This document shows positions 26,337 to 35,458 of a stretch of DNA of 64,000 nucleotides, piece after piece. The position numbers and the translations under genes are program-made. This DNA is from Bremerella sp. P1. Lineage in GTDB: Bacteria; Planctomycetota; Planctomycetia; Pirellulales; Pirellulaceae. Position 1 is the stretch's first letter; the number at the start of each line of letters is the position of its first letter. The stretch covers positions 2,604,001 through 2,668,000 of the forward strand of contig NZ_CP118164.1 of assembly GCF_028748185.1 (NCBI RefSeq), in the 5' to 3' direction. The notes under the pieces were generated by a model. It was not told where the DNA came from and made no database searches. It saw only the letters and a program-made list of their open reading frames with translations.

Positions 26337-27641
26337 ATGAGTAAGCACCACGCGTCGCGACGAAACTTTCTGAAGATGTGGGCCAGTGCAGGGCTAGGTA
26401 TTGCTGCTCCGATGACAGTCCCCTTGTTGTCACATGCTCAAGAGACAGCCGAGCTACCGGCCTACGAAGGTCCCTACTACATCGTCTTCAACGCTGCCGG
26501 AGGGTGGGATACGACTTACCTGATGGATCCCAAAGGGATCGATGGAATCAACCGTCTGTACGAACAAGGTGAGATCCTCACCGAAGGCAACCACCGGTTT
26601 GCTCCGACCGCCAGGCACAAGCAAGACGGGATGAGCAACGAAGATTTCTTTGCCGAGTTTGGCCAGGAACTGCTCGTCTTCAACGGGCTGGATTACTCTG
26701 TGAACAACCACGCGCCCTGTTCACGCTACATGGCGACGGGCAAACTCGATAGCCTTGCCTATCCCACGTTTGCCGCGCTGGTGGCTGCCTGTCAGGGACC
26801 CGCCTGTCCGCTTTCGTTTTTGACGTTCGGCAACTATTCGGCCACCGGCAACTTGGTTGCCATGTCGCGTGTCCCCTACCTGCCATCGCTGAAACGGATT
26901 GCGAGTGCGGACTCGATCGATGGAAATGAACGTGCTCCCTATCACGATGATTTCGCACTGAACCGAATCGAACAGGCACTTGCCGACAAGCAGCGTAGTC
27001 TTGAGTCGCAACCAGTACTGCCGCGTCGTGAACGGGCAGAGAACATCCTGTACGCGGCGCAAGTGAATTCAAAGTCGCTTCTCCGCATCACGCCCCACAT
27101 TCCCAAAGAGATTCCCAAGGCTCGTCTCGCGCGGCAAGCCGAGGTGGCACTCGCGTCTTTCAAAGCCGGCGTTTGCGTTTCGGCAAATCTTTCGATTGGC
27201 CAGTTCGATAGTCACGCCAACAACGACAAGGATCAGATGACCCTGATCCCCGAGCTATTAGAGGGAGTCGCCTACGTCCTCCGTCGGGCTGAGGAACTGC
27301 AGATACGCGAGAAGCTGGTCGTGATTGTGCAGAGCGAAATGGGGCGGACACCCAACTACAACAAGGGGAATGGAAAGGATCACTGGTCGATTGGCTCGAT
27401 CATGTTTATCGGCCCCGGAATCAAGGGAAACCGTGTTCTTGGTGCCACCGATGACAAACAGTTTGCCGTCCCTTTCGATCCAAAGACCCTCGCGACCAGT
27501 GCGACAGAAGGGGTTCGTATTCGCCCTGAGCATATTCACACCTCTCTGCGCCAATACGCCAAGATCTTCGATCATCCGCACAGTCAGAAGTTTCCCCTGG
27601 GGGTCGCTGAGGCGGAACAACTACATGGATTCTGGGGATGA
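26337..27641 (+). CDS. Tat-exported DUF1501-type protein
   Basis: 434 residues. Tat signal S-R-R-N-F-L-K near residue 8, then a predicted alkaline-phosphatase-superfamily-like fold (FNAAGGWDTTYL; IGQFDSHANND; VVIVQSEMGRTPNYN; GKDHWSIGSIMFIGPGIKG). These DG/SH and EMGR-TP blocks are typical of DUF1501. Function unestablished; partner of the upstream cytochrome-like protein, possibly forming an exported complex. Confidence 0.85.
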   Translation: MSKHHASRRNFLKMWASAGLGIAAPMTVPLLSHAQETAELPAYEGPYYIVFNAAGGWDTTYLMDPKGIDGINRLYEQGEILTEGNHRFAPTARHKQDGMSNEDFFAEFGQELLVFNGLDYSVNNHAPCSRYMATGKLDSLAYPTFAALVAACQGPACPLSFLTFGNYSATGNLVAMSRVPYLPSLKRIASADSIDGNERAPYHDDFALNRIEQALADKQRSLESQPVLPRRERAENILYAAQVNSKSLLRITPHIPKEIPKARLARQAEVALASFKAGVCVSANLSIGQFDSHANNDKDQMTLIPELLEGVAYVLRRAEELQIREKLVVIVQSEMGRTPNYNKGNGKDHWSIGSIMFIGPGIKGNRVLGATDDKQFAVPFDPKTLATSATEGVRIRPEHIHTSLRQYAKIFDHPHSQKFPLGVAEAEQLHGFWG

Positions 27642-27692
27642 TGGCCGGATCCCATCGATCGGGTGAGCCTACAATTTCTTTCGCCTATTTCA

Positions 27693-27720
27693 AAGTGAAT
27701 CGCTCACGCTGGATTCACTT
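27693..27720. promoter_or_regulatory. 9-bp perfect inverted repeat upstream of the RraB-like gene
   Basis: AAGTGAATC (27693-27701) and GATTCACTT (27712-27720) with a 10-bp loop. No T-run, so an operator or leader structure is as likely as a terminator for the DUF1501 gene. Confidence 0.4.
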
Positions 27721-27783
27721 GTCGATTCGAGCATGACTAGAATAAGGCGCATCACAACTGCCACCGCACAAGGACTTGCCACC

Positions 27784-28119
27784 ATGTTCGACCCCGAAGC
27801 AAAAGCGGTTACCGCTCAGGCCTTGAAGCAAATTGAGGAGGATGGATCGGATTTGTCGAAGCCGATCGAGATGGACTTCTTCGTGGCCGTACCGAGTCAG
27901 GAATCTGGCGGGCAAGTCGCCCAGGAGGCTCGCAAGATTGGATTTGAAACGAGTGTCGAGCAAGATGAAGAGTCGGGCGAGTGGACCTGCTACTGCACTA
28001 AGACGATCGTAGCGACCGTCGATACGGTGTTCGATATCGAAGAGAACCTGGACGATCTGGCCGATCCATTTGGGGGCTACAGCGACGGCTTCGGTACGTT
28101 TGGTAACCAGGACGACTGA
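27784..28119 (+). CDS. RraB-like (ribonuclease E regulator) family protein
   Basis: 111 residues. The pattern KPIEMDFFVAVPSQESGGQVAQEA (split here), GFETSVEQDEESGEWTC, CTKTIVATVDTVFDIEENL and the terminal GGYSDGFGTF follows the RraB fold, where a conserved GG-x-YDGWGT-like end is typical. In E. coli RraB binds and inhibits RNase E; whether this protein targets an RNase is inference. Start taken at ATG 27784; the frame is open to 27733, which would add a basic stretch without a ribosome-binding site. Confidence 0.75.
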   Translation: MFDPEAKAVTAQALKQIEEDGSDLSKPIEMDFFVAVPSQESGGQVAQEARKIGFETSVEQDEESGEWTCYCTKTIVATVDTVFDIEENLDDLADPFGGYSDGFGTFGNQDD

Positions 28120-28150
28120 CCCAAGGCCGTCACTTCTAACACCGGGGTTC

Positions 28151-29146
28151 CTATTGATTACGGATCATTCCTTGAACCGTTTCCGGGAAGAGGTTCAAGA
28201 TATCTTCGATGTCGCGGGGTAGACGTCCCACGAACTCTTCGGCGCCTGACTTCGTGGTGTATTGAGCTCCCTGCTTAACCGGAACCTGAAGCTGCTGGGG
28301 TTTGACCGGCGTCTCGAAGTCGGCTTCGTCGAAGTGATGCATCGTTACGTGGCAGACATCTTCAGGCAGTAAATTAAAGTTAAGCACGAGCTTGGGCATC
28401 TGAAAGCGGCACGTATCGCTGGACGGCTGCAGGTAGCAATACAACGAACAGTTGAACACCTGATGATTCTTTTTGTCGACCGCTACGGTGGCCAGGATGG
28501 CGTCTTGGTCGAGATCGACAAGTAGCCAGTTCTCGTACTGCGGAGACTCGATGACACGAAACGTTTGCCCCGCCACTTCTCGCCGCTGGTAAGGACCTTT
28601 CAGTACCCGGGCGTCGCGAGACAAAACTTCGCCAGGGACGAAACTATCCCCTTGTCGCGGCCCGGGAACGTTATGAACAATCGACTGATAGTCGCCATTG
28701 CGATTCACAAAAATCTGCGAGACCGGCGAGCGTCCATACGTAAACTCGGTCGTGTCGTAGGAAGTGCGATCGACGAAGGAATCTTTCGTGAAGTCATAAA
28801 TGGTGGTCGTCCAGGCTGGACCTTGAATCAGTTCGATTTTCACGCCTGGGGGGGACGGCGGAATCTCGTGCTTAACGACGGTAAAGCCGAGCTGGTCGAG
28901 GAACTTCCATTTCAGAATTGCCTCGCGATCGTAAGGAATCGTTTCCAACTGCTGGCGCAGCTTCACGACATCGGCCACCGTCTGAAGCTGAATTCCATCG
29001 AGATCGGCGATGATCGCCCGCTGAAGTTCCAGATGCCCTTGCCCTGGGACGGTCAGTCGATCAAGCAGTTTGGGCTCTTCGGCCAAGGCCGTTTCGGTCG
29101 AAGCGAGTGCGAACAGTACCAGCAGAAAGAATCGTCGACCGAACAT
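28151..29146 (-). CDS. Exported protein of unknown function
   Basis: 331 residues, not recognised. Signal peptide MFGRRFFLLVLFALASTETALA; the mature part is soluble with beta-rich segments (VNRNGDYQSIVHNVPGP; EVAGQTFRVIESPQYENWLLVD) and one Cys pair region (FNCSLYCYLQPSSDTC). No known catalytic signature. Start at ATG 29146 precedes the signal peptide; an in-frame start at 29176 would add ten residues. Convergent with the RraB-like gene. Confidence 0.75.
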   Translation of the reverse strand: MFGRRFFLLVLFALASTETALAEEPKLLDRLTVPGQGHLELQRAIIADLDGIQLQTVADVVKLRQQLETIPYDREAILKWKFLDQLGFTVVKHEIPPSPPGVKIELIQGPAWTTTIYDFTKDSFVDRTSYDTTEFTYGRSPVSQIFVNRNGDYQSIVHNVPGPRQGDSFVPGEVLSRDARVLKGPYQRREVAGQTFRVIESPQYENWLLVDLDQDAILATVAVDKKNHQVFNCSLYCYLQPSSDTCRFQMPKLVLNFNLLPEDVCHVTMHHFDEADFETPVKPQQLQVPVKQGAQYTTKSGAEEFVGRLPRDIEDILNLFPETVQGMIRNQ

Positions 29147-29238
29147 GGACCGTTCTCCGAGTGACAGAATGGACACCCATTAGCGTAATTGAAAACACGC
29201 GATCAATCACGTCTATCCCCGCAGGCCAGCGAAAGAAC

Positions 29239-30663
29239 TCACAGTTTGTAGATCGGATGCTCGCCATGTTCTTTCCGCATGATGGCCTTCATCTTTTCTA
29301 CCAGCTCGGGATGCTCGACGGCGATGTCGTGCTCTTCCCCAATGTCGGTATCGAGGTTGTACAGTTCCAGCTTCCCGTTCCAGCCACCTTTGCGGTAGGC
29401 CTTCCACTTGCCCATGCGAACCGACTGCTGCTTGGCTCCTTCGTAGAACTCGAAGTAGATGTATTCCCGCGAAGACTGCTCGGATGGCTTTCCAGCTAAA
29501 GTCGGCAAAATCGAGATGCCATCCATTTCGGTGGTGATCGGCTGACCGCCAGCGTCGGCCAAGGTAGGCATGATGTCAATCTGCGTCGTGATTACGTCCG
29601 ACGTGCTACCCGGTTTGATCGTGCCGGGCCATGCAGCGAACATCGGTGCCCGAACACCTCCTTCGTACAGAGACCGTTTCATCATGCGATAAGGACCATT
29701 TCCATCAAACGTATCGGTTCGCTTGTAGTAGCTGTCCTCATCGCCGTTGTCCGAGGTCCAAATGACAATCGTATTCTCGGCCAGGCCCAAGTCCTCAAGG
29801 GCTTTTCGAATGCGGCCGACGTTGCGATCGTGCCGCGTGAGCAGGGCGCAGTACACCTGTTCGTGAAGCGTAAGCCCTTCGACCTTGTCGTAGCCTTCCA
29901 GCGAAGGAACCCGCATTCCTCCTGGAGGGCCACCGTGCGGGACTGTGGATGCAAAGTAAACGAAGAACGGTTTGTCCTGGTTGGTAGTGATGAACTCGAT
30001 AAGCTTGTCGGTGTAGAGATCTTCGATGAAGGTCCCCTTCCCTTCGCCAACCACGCCACTGCCACCACCGATGAGCGATGTCCCTTTCAGAACATCTGGC
30101 GTGTTCGCCAGCAAGTCGATTTGCTTGCCGTTTTCCCAGATCTTGGCGGCGTAGTAATCGCGACAATCGATGTGCCCAAGAAAGCCGAGCCAGTAGTCCC
30201 AGCCACATTCGGTGATCTCCTCGGGCGTGCTTGTTCCGCCGGCACTCAGTTTGCCAAAGCCAGCGGTCGTGTAGCCGGCACTGCGCGCGACTTCGCCGAG
30301 TTGCGGAGTTTTAGGAGGCCACAACTCCTCAGGCATCTTCGCTCGATTAGCCCGCCAGACGGCGTTGCCGGGGTGCTTACCCGTCAAAAGCGAACAGCGC
30401 GACGGTCCACACACTGCATTGCCGCAGTAGGCATTGGTGAAGGTCATCCCATCGGCGGCCAGCTGATCCAGATTCGGTGTCTTGATGATCCGCTCGCTGG
30501 CTGGGTCCATCTTCAATGCTGGAACCTTGCCGATGCCCCAGTCGTCGGTATTGATGTAGATAATGTTCGGCGGCCGCGAAGGATCGGCCGCTTGAGTCAG
30601 CGTTGGTTGAGCCAGTGCGTAAACAAACGTAACGAGCAGCAGTGCTCGGATCGGCGAACTCAT
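29239..30663 (-). CDS. Secreted sulfatase
   Basis: 474 residues. Signal peptide (IRALLLVTFVYALAQPTLTQA), INTDDWGIGKV metal block, catalytic C85-G-P-S-R89 (Gly rather than Ser at the second position, which is allowed by C-x-P-S-R), TSDNGDEDSYYKR and EGGVRAPMFAAWPG blocks. The region upstream has TATACT (30699-30694) as a possible -10 but not the TTGACC-N17 promoter seen before other sulfatases. Confidence 0.92.
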   Translation of the reverse strand: MSSPIRALLLVTFVYALAQPTLTQAADPSRPPNIIYINTDDWGIGKVPALKMDPASERIIKTPNLDQLAADGMTFTNAYCGNAVCGPSRCSLLTGKHPGNAVWRANRAKMPEELWPPKTPQLGEVARSAGYTTAGFGKLSAGGTSTPEEITECGWDYWLGFLGHIDCRDYYAAKIWENGKQIDLLANTPDVLKGTSLIGGGSGVVGEGKGTFIEDLYTDKLIEFITTNQDKPFFVYFASTVPHGGPPGGMRVPSLEGYDKVEGLTLHEQVYCALLTRHDRNVGRIRKALEDLGLAENTIVIWTSDNGDEDSYYKRTDTFDGNGPYRMMKRSLYEGGVRAPMFAAWPGTIKPGSTSDVITTQIDIMPTLADAGGQPITTEMDGISILPTLAGKPSEQSSREYIYFEFYEGAKQQSVRMGKWKAYRKGGWNGKLELYNLDTDIGEEHDIAVEHPELVEKMKAIMRKEHGEHPIYKL

Positions 30664-30781
30664 GACATAACCCGGAAACGAGGTTTGCGCGAAAGTATAG
30701 GTATTGGTGTGCCTGTATCTTAGTCAGATCGAGCGAGTACCTAAACTGGTTTCCGGGGAAAAATGCAGGGGCAAACGGTCG

Positions 30782-31810
30782 TTACACGCCATCGTAGCTT
30801 TCGACGGCCTTGGTGATCTCACTGATCTCAGCATCGCTGAGTTCAATGCTGCCGGCCTTGGCATTATCGACTGCCTGCTGCGGCGTACGAGCACCACACA
30901 GCACGTGCGAACAACCCCGTTGGGCCAAGGTCCAGGCCATCGTCAACTGAGCGAGCGTGGCATCATGTTTTTCGGCGATCGGTCGCATTGGCTCGAGCAT
31001 CGCTTGAACCTTGCGAACATTCTCGGCCTCAAAGCGAGGCTTGAAGTTGCGCTGGTCCCCTTCTTCGTACTTGCGATCCGGGGTGATCTTGCCGGTGAGC
31101 AAACCTTGACTCAAAGGGCTATAGGCGAGGAACGCGAGGTCCTGCTTCGCGCAGTAGTCGAGATTCGTCTTTTCCAGATCGCGGTCGAGCATCGAATACT
31201 TTTCCTGATCGGTATCCAACTCGCCGAACTGGCGATAGGCGTTCATCTCTTCCTGGGTGGCGTTGCAAACACCAATCGCGCGGATTTTGCCTTCCTTCTT
31301 CAGTTCCATGAGCGTTTCCATCCGCTCACCGATCGGCGTGTTATCCATTTGCCAGTGCGTCTGGTACAGGTCGATCACGTCCGTTTGCAGCAGTTTCAAG
31401 CTCCGCTCGACCTCTTCACGAATGCCGTCCTTGCCGCTGTAGATGTAGACGTCGAAGCTCTCTTCGGTCTTTTCGCCGCTCCAGTCGACATTTTCCTTGG
31501 TCGTGCTGAAACGCTTGGTGGCTCGCTTCTTCTGGGCGTCGGTCAGATCCCATCGCATGCTGCACTTGGTCGCGACGAGCACTTTATCGCGACGATCGGC
31601 GATGGCCTTGCCGACGACTTCTTCGCTGCGGCCAAAGCCGTACATGGGGGCGGTATCGATCAAGTTGCCGCCGGCATCGAGATAGGCGTGAATGGCCGCG
31701 ATCGATTCCTTCTCGTCGGCCCCACCCCAAGTCCATCCACCGATTGCCCAGGCCCCAAAAGCGACGACGGATGCTTCGATGCCTGATTTTCCGAGAGGAC
31801 GTGTCTTCAT
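30782..31810 (-). CDS. Aldo/keto reductase
   Basis: 342-residue NADPH-dependent oxidoreductase of the (beta/alpha)8 AKR fold. FGAWAIGG near residue 18, NLIDTAPMYGFGRSEEVVG (Asp and Tyr of the catalytic tetrad), KVLVATK (Lys) and LYQTHWQMD (His) are present in order, and LAYSPLSQGLLTGK and the nucleotide-binding C-terminal block follow. It probably reduces carbonyls; substrate unknown. It follows a zinc-type dehydrogenase gene by 62 bp on the same strand and may be cotranscribed with it. Confidence 0.92.
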   Translation of the reverse strand: MKTRPLGKSGIEASVVAFGAWAIGGWTWGGADEKESIAAIHAYLDAGGNLIDTAPMYGFGRSEEVVGKAIADRRDKVLVATKCSMRWDLTDAQKKRATKRFSTTKENVDWSGEKTEESFDVYIYSGKDGIREEVERSLKLLQTDVIDLYQTHWQMDNTPIGERMETLMELKKEGKIRAIGVCNATQEEMNAYRQFGELDTDQEKYSMLDRDLEKTNLDYCAKQDLAFLAYSPLSQGLLTGKITPDRKYEEGDQRNFKPRFEAENVRKVQAMLEPMRPIAEKHDATLAQLTMAWTLAQRGCSHVLCGARTPQQAVDNAKAGSIELSDAEISEITKAVESYDGV

Positions 31811-31872
31811 GATGCTCTTTCTGTTCTGGGGTTTTTGGCTGGATGCTCGGCAAGAGAGAGTGCGATCGACGA

Positions 31873-32868
31873 TCAGATCCGCAGCACGATCTTACCGAAT
31901 TGTTCGCCTTGTTCCATCCGGGACAACGCTTCGTTGCCCTGGGCGAGACTGAAGACTTGATCAATCACCGGACGAATCTCGTGCTTGTCGACGAGATTTA
32001 ACATGCCGCGGAAATCGGCGGTGGAGCCCATCGTCGTACCGATTAACTTCAATTGATTCCAAAAGACTTTGAACATATCGATCGTTTCCGGGGGACCGGT
32101 CGTGGCGCCGTAGTTCACGATGCGTCCGCCAGGTGCGGCCAGTGCAATCAGGTTCGCGTATCCTTTACCGGCCGCGCTATCGACAATCAGATTCGGTCGA
32201 CCGAACTCTTCGGCCGCTTTCTTGTGCCAGTTTTCCTCGCGGTAGTTGTAGCCGGCGACCGCGCCCAGTTCTTTCGCCTTGGCCAGCTTCTCAGGCTTCG
32301 ACGACGTCACGGCAACCTCGGCCCCTATCGCGACGGCAAATTGCAGCGCGAGCGTGGCGACGCCGCCGCCGATACCGCTGACCAAGACCTTTTCGCCGGG
32401 ACGCAGTTGTCCCTGAGACATCGTCGCCCGAAACGCGGTCACACCGGCCAGGGGCAGCGCGGCCGCTTCTTCCCAGCTGAGATGTTTGGGCTTGGGCCGC
32501 AGCGTTTCGACCGGCACATGCATGTGACTGGTAAAGGTCCCGTTGTGAGGCATCCCCAGGATGGTGAAGTCGGCGGATTGAGCCGCCTCATTGGTCCCCC
32601 AATCCCAACCAGGATTGATGATGACCTCCTGGTTAAGCCAACTCTTGTCGTCATCGCTACCGACCTCGGTGACGATGCCAGCCCCGTCCGAACCGAGGAC
32701 CTTGGGCAGTTCGATCCCGGGGTACATGCCTTGCGTGATCCAGTAATCACGGTGATTCAGTGCCGCCGCCTTCACTTCGATTTTGGCGTAACCTGGTTTC
32801 AAATCCCCTAAATCGTAATCAGACAGTTCTAAGGGGGACTTAAGCTCTTTAATCATCAATCCAGGCAT
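31873..32868 (-). CDS. Medium-chain (zinc-type/quinone) oxidoreductase
   Basis: 331 residues. GroES-like N-terminal domain (LNHRDYWITQGMYP, LGSDGAGIVTEVG) and Rossmann domain with GEKVLVSGIGGGVATLALQFA. The structural-zinc Cys cluster is not visible, so it may belong to the quinone-reductase-like, zinc-independent branch. Start at ATG 32868 has AAAGGA eight bases upstream; the open frame to 32943 is not needed. Divergent from the DUF1592-type gene at 32953. Confidence 0.9.
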   Translation of the reverse strand: MPGLMIKELKSPLELSDYDLGDLKPGYAKIEVKAAALNHRDYWITQGMYPGIELPKVLGSDGAGIVTEVGSDDDKSWLNQEVIINPGWDWGTNEAAQSADFTILGMPHNGTFTSHMHVPVETLRPKPKHLSWEEAAALPLAGVTAFRATMSQGQLRPGEKVLVSGIGGGVATLALQFAVAIGAEVAVTSSKPEKLAKAKELGAVAGYNYREENWHKKAAEEFGRPNLIVDSAAGKGYANLIALAAPGGRIVNYGATTGPPETIDMFKVFWNQLKLIGTTMGSTADFRGMLNLVDKHEIRPVIDQVFSLAQGNEALSRMEQGEQFGKIVLRI

Positions 32869-32952
32869 GGGGTTATCCTTTCCCGGTTTCGGTCGTGGGT
32901 TGGGGCAAGCTGCGGAGTGAAACCTTTGGCCCGTTCGGGTCATACGAGTAGA

Positions 32953-35433
32953 ATGAATGATCGCCCATCCTTCTACTCTCCTTTGCTAGATCCCTCTCGC
33001 GTGATTCGTACGTTTCAATTCTTCCGGCCAATCTTTGTTTGCATCCTAGGCCTCGGATGCGCTTGGGCAACGCTTGGTTACCCGGCGTGCGCTGATGAGT
33101 TCGCGACGCCGCAGCTTGAGCAAAGTGCCGAACAGTTCCACGCGGACGTCCTTCCTATTCTCGATCAATATTGCCTGCACTGCCACACGACCGATGCCCC
33201 AAGCGGCAATGTCACCCTAGATCGGTTTGACTCACCGCAGCGGATGTTCGCTCATGTGCGGACTTGGCTGAAGATGGCCCAGTCGCAAAAAGACCAATTC
33301 ATGCCGCCTAAAGACGAAGACCAACCTTCGGAGGCAGAGCGGAAGGTACTGGTCACTTGGGCTGAGTCGCTGGGCAAACATCTAGACGAGAAGCCCCCGA
33401 GCGATCCCGGTCAGGTTGTCTTTCGCCGCTTGAACCGCTTGCAATACAACCACACGATGCGCGACCTATTGGCGGTCGACTACGATGTGGCCACCGCAGT
33501 GGGGTTGCCCGAAGATCCTGTGGCCTTCGGATTCAACAACATAGGAACCGCGCTGGAGATTCCCCCGCTGCAACTCGAAAAGTACCTGGCCGCGGCCGAC
33601 GAGATGCTTTCGCGGGCGGTCGATACGAAGCCGAAGTCGTTTTCTTTCGACATGACGAAAGTTGATTTCGATCTCGAAGGCGAGATGCCTGAAGGTCCTG
33701 GGAAAGATGGCCCCATTCCTCCGGCAACGGAAGTGGTCAACGGCTATCGCCTGTTCCGCTTGAGCAGTACCCATCATTTCCCTTTGCAGATCGAAAAAGC
33801 AGGCACCTATCGGTTAACGCTTGCCGCATGGGGACACAAGGGACCGAAGTGGGCCAAGTGGCAGCCTGATCTGGCGATTGCCGTCAACGGCCAGGTACGC
33901 AAGTCTATCTCAGTGCTCAGCGATCGTGAGAATCCCGGTGAGGAAGTACTGACGTTACAACTGCCAGCTGGCAAAATCGATCTTTCGATCGAGTTCGTCA
34001 ATGCCGAGCTTGGCCCGAAGTGGGCCGAGAACGATCATCGCTTCAAGCATCTTGGTTGGAAGTCGCTGGAGGTCGCCGGTCCCGTTTCCCCGCAGGGAAT
34101 CGTGCCCAGCCAAAAAGCCCACGAGAAGATCTTTATCGCCCAGCCAAGCGACACGCTTCCGCCGAAAGAGGCGGCTCGGCAGATCCTCACGCAGTTCGCC
34201 AAGCGAGCCTTTCGTCGTCCGGCAAAGCCAGAAGAGATCGACCGGTTGTTGATGATCTTCGACATGGCGCAAACCGAGGGTTCGACCTTTGAAGAAAGCA
34301 TTCGGTACAGTTTGAAGGCGGTTCTCGTCTCGCCGCAGTTCCTCTTTCGAATCGAACAAACGCCGGCGGGAAGCGATCCGCAGCGGGTAACCGACTACGA
34401 ACTGGCTTCGCGGCTGAGCTACTTCCTGACCAATACGATGCCTGACGAAGAGCTGTTTCGCCTGGCTGACGAGAATCGGCTGCATGAGCCAGAAGTCTTG
34501 AAGCAGCAAGTCGCACGGCTGCTGAAGAATGAGCGTTCGCAGGTCTTTGTGCACGACTTTGCCGAGCAGTGGCTGCACCTGGATGAACTGGATCATGCCC
34601 TGCCGAGTGAAGAGTTCTTCCCTGAATTCACGGCCCGTACTCGGCATGCGATGCGAACCGAAGTGCTGATGTTCATGGATCACCTGGTCCAGGAGAATCG
34701 CAGCGTGATCGAGTTGTTGGATTCCGATTACTCGTTCACCAACCGCGATCTGACCCCTATCTATCGCTACGGCGGCTATCAACAGGAATTCCAAAAGGCC
34801 GAGATCAACAAGCGTCGCAACCCGGAACGGGGCGGTCTGCTCGGAATGGGTGGCATCCTGGCGATGACCTCGCACGTCTCGCGAAACAGCCCCACGCGGC
34901 GCGGTAAATGGGTGTTGGATGTGCTTGTTGGCGATCCGCCGGCACCGCCACCACCAGATGTCGAGCAGATCGACGAGGGATCGGACAAGAACCAGGCCAA
35001 GAGTTTTCGCGAGTTGCTATCGCTGCATGCGGATGAATCTTCGACCTGTGCCGGCTGTCATCGTAAGATGGATCCACTCGGCTTCGCGCTCGACGAATTC
35101 AACCCGATCGGACGTTTCGAACGCGAACGTCAAGGAGAGCAAGTCAATGCGACCGGCGTACTTCCAGGCGGACGTGAGCTGAACGGCATTGTTGAGCTGA
35201 AAGGGATTTTACTGGAGCAGAAGTCCCATTTCGTGCGAAACTTAACAGAGCAGATGATGACCTACGCCCTGGGACGCGAACTCACCTATGAGGACCGCCC
35301 GGCAGTGGCTGCCATCGTCGATCGTCTTGAAGAGAACGACTTCAAGATGCAAGAGTTAATTTACGGCATCGTCGAGAGTTACCCCTTCCAATACCAGCGC
35401 GGGGCGGAACAACCGCTTGCGTCGAATCCTTAA
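32953..35433 (+). CDS. PSCyt1/DUF1587-DUF1595-DUF1592-DUF1588-DUF1585 protein
   Basis: 826 residues with the full planctomycete domain string. A haem motif C74-L-H-C77-H78 after a signal/anchor (residues 25-48); DUF1587 (RRLNRLQYNHTMRDLL, near 155); a beta-rich insert; DUF1595 (FAKRAFRRPAKPEEIDRLL); DUF1592 (SLKAVLVSPQFLFR); DUF1588 (GLLGMGGILAMTSHVSRNSP); a second haem motif C699-A-G-C702-H703; DUF1585 at the C-terminus (YALGRELTYEDRP). Presumed exported redox protein; the family's reaction is unknown. Immediately followed by a DUF1552 partner. Confidence 0.9.
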   Translation: MNDRPSFYSPLLDPSRVIRTFQFFRPIFVCILGLGCAWATLGYPACADEFATPQLEQSAEQFHADVLPILDQYCLHCHTTDAPSGNVTLDRFDSPQRMFAHVRTWLKMAQSQKDQFMPPKDEDQPSEAERKVLVTWAESLGKHLDEKPPSDPGQVVFRRLNRLQYNHTMRDLLAVDYDVATAVGLPEDPVAFGFNNIGTALEIPPLQLEKYLAAADEMLSRAVDTKPKSFSFDMTKVDFDLEGEMPEGPGKDGPIPPATEVVNGYRLFRLSSTHHFPLQIEKAGTYRLTLAAWGHKGPKWAKWQPDLAIAVNGQVRKSISVLSDRENPGEEVLTLQLPAGKIDLSIEFVNAELGPKWAENDHRFKHLGWKSLEVAGPVSPQGIVPSQKAHEKIFIAQPSDTLPPKEAARQILTQFAKRAFRRPAKPEEIDRLLMIFDMAQTEGSTFEESIRYSLKAVLVSPQFLFRIEQTPAGSDPQRVTDYELASRLSYFLTNTMPDEELFRLADENRLHEPEVLKQQVARLLKNERSQVFVHDFAEQWLHLDELDHALPSEEFFPEFTARTRHAMRTEVLMFMDHLVQENRSVIELLDSDYSFTNRDLTPIYRYGGYQQEFQKAEINKRRNPERGGLLGMGGILAMTSHVSRNSPTRRGKWVLDVLVGDPPAPPPPDVEQIDEGSDKNQAKSFRELLSLHADESSTCAGCHRKMDPLGFALDEFNPIGRFERERQGEQVNATGVLPGGRELNGIVELKGILLEQKSHFVRNLTEQMMTYALGRELTYEDRPAVAAIVDRLEENDFKMQELIYGIVESYPFQYQRGAEQPLASNP

Positions 35434-35458
35434 GAGCACTCATCCACCGAGTACCGCT

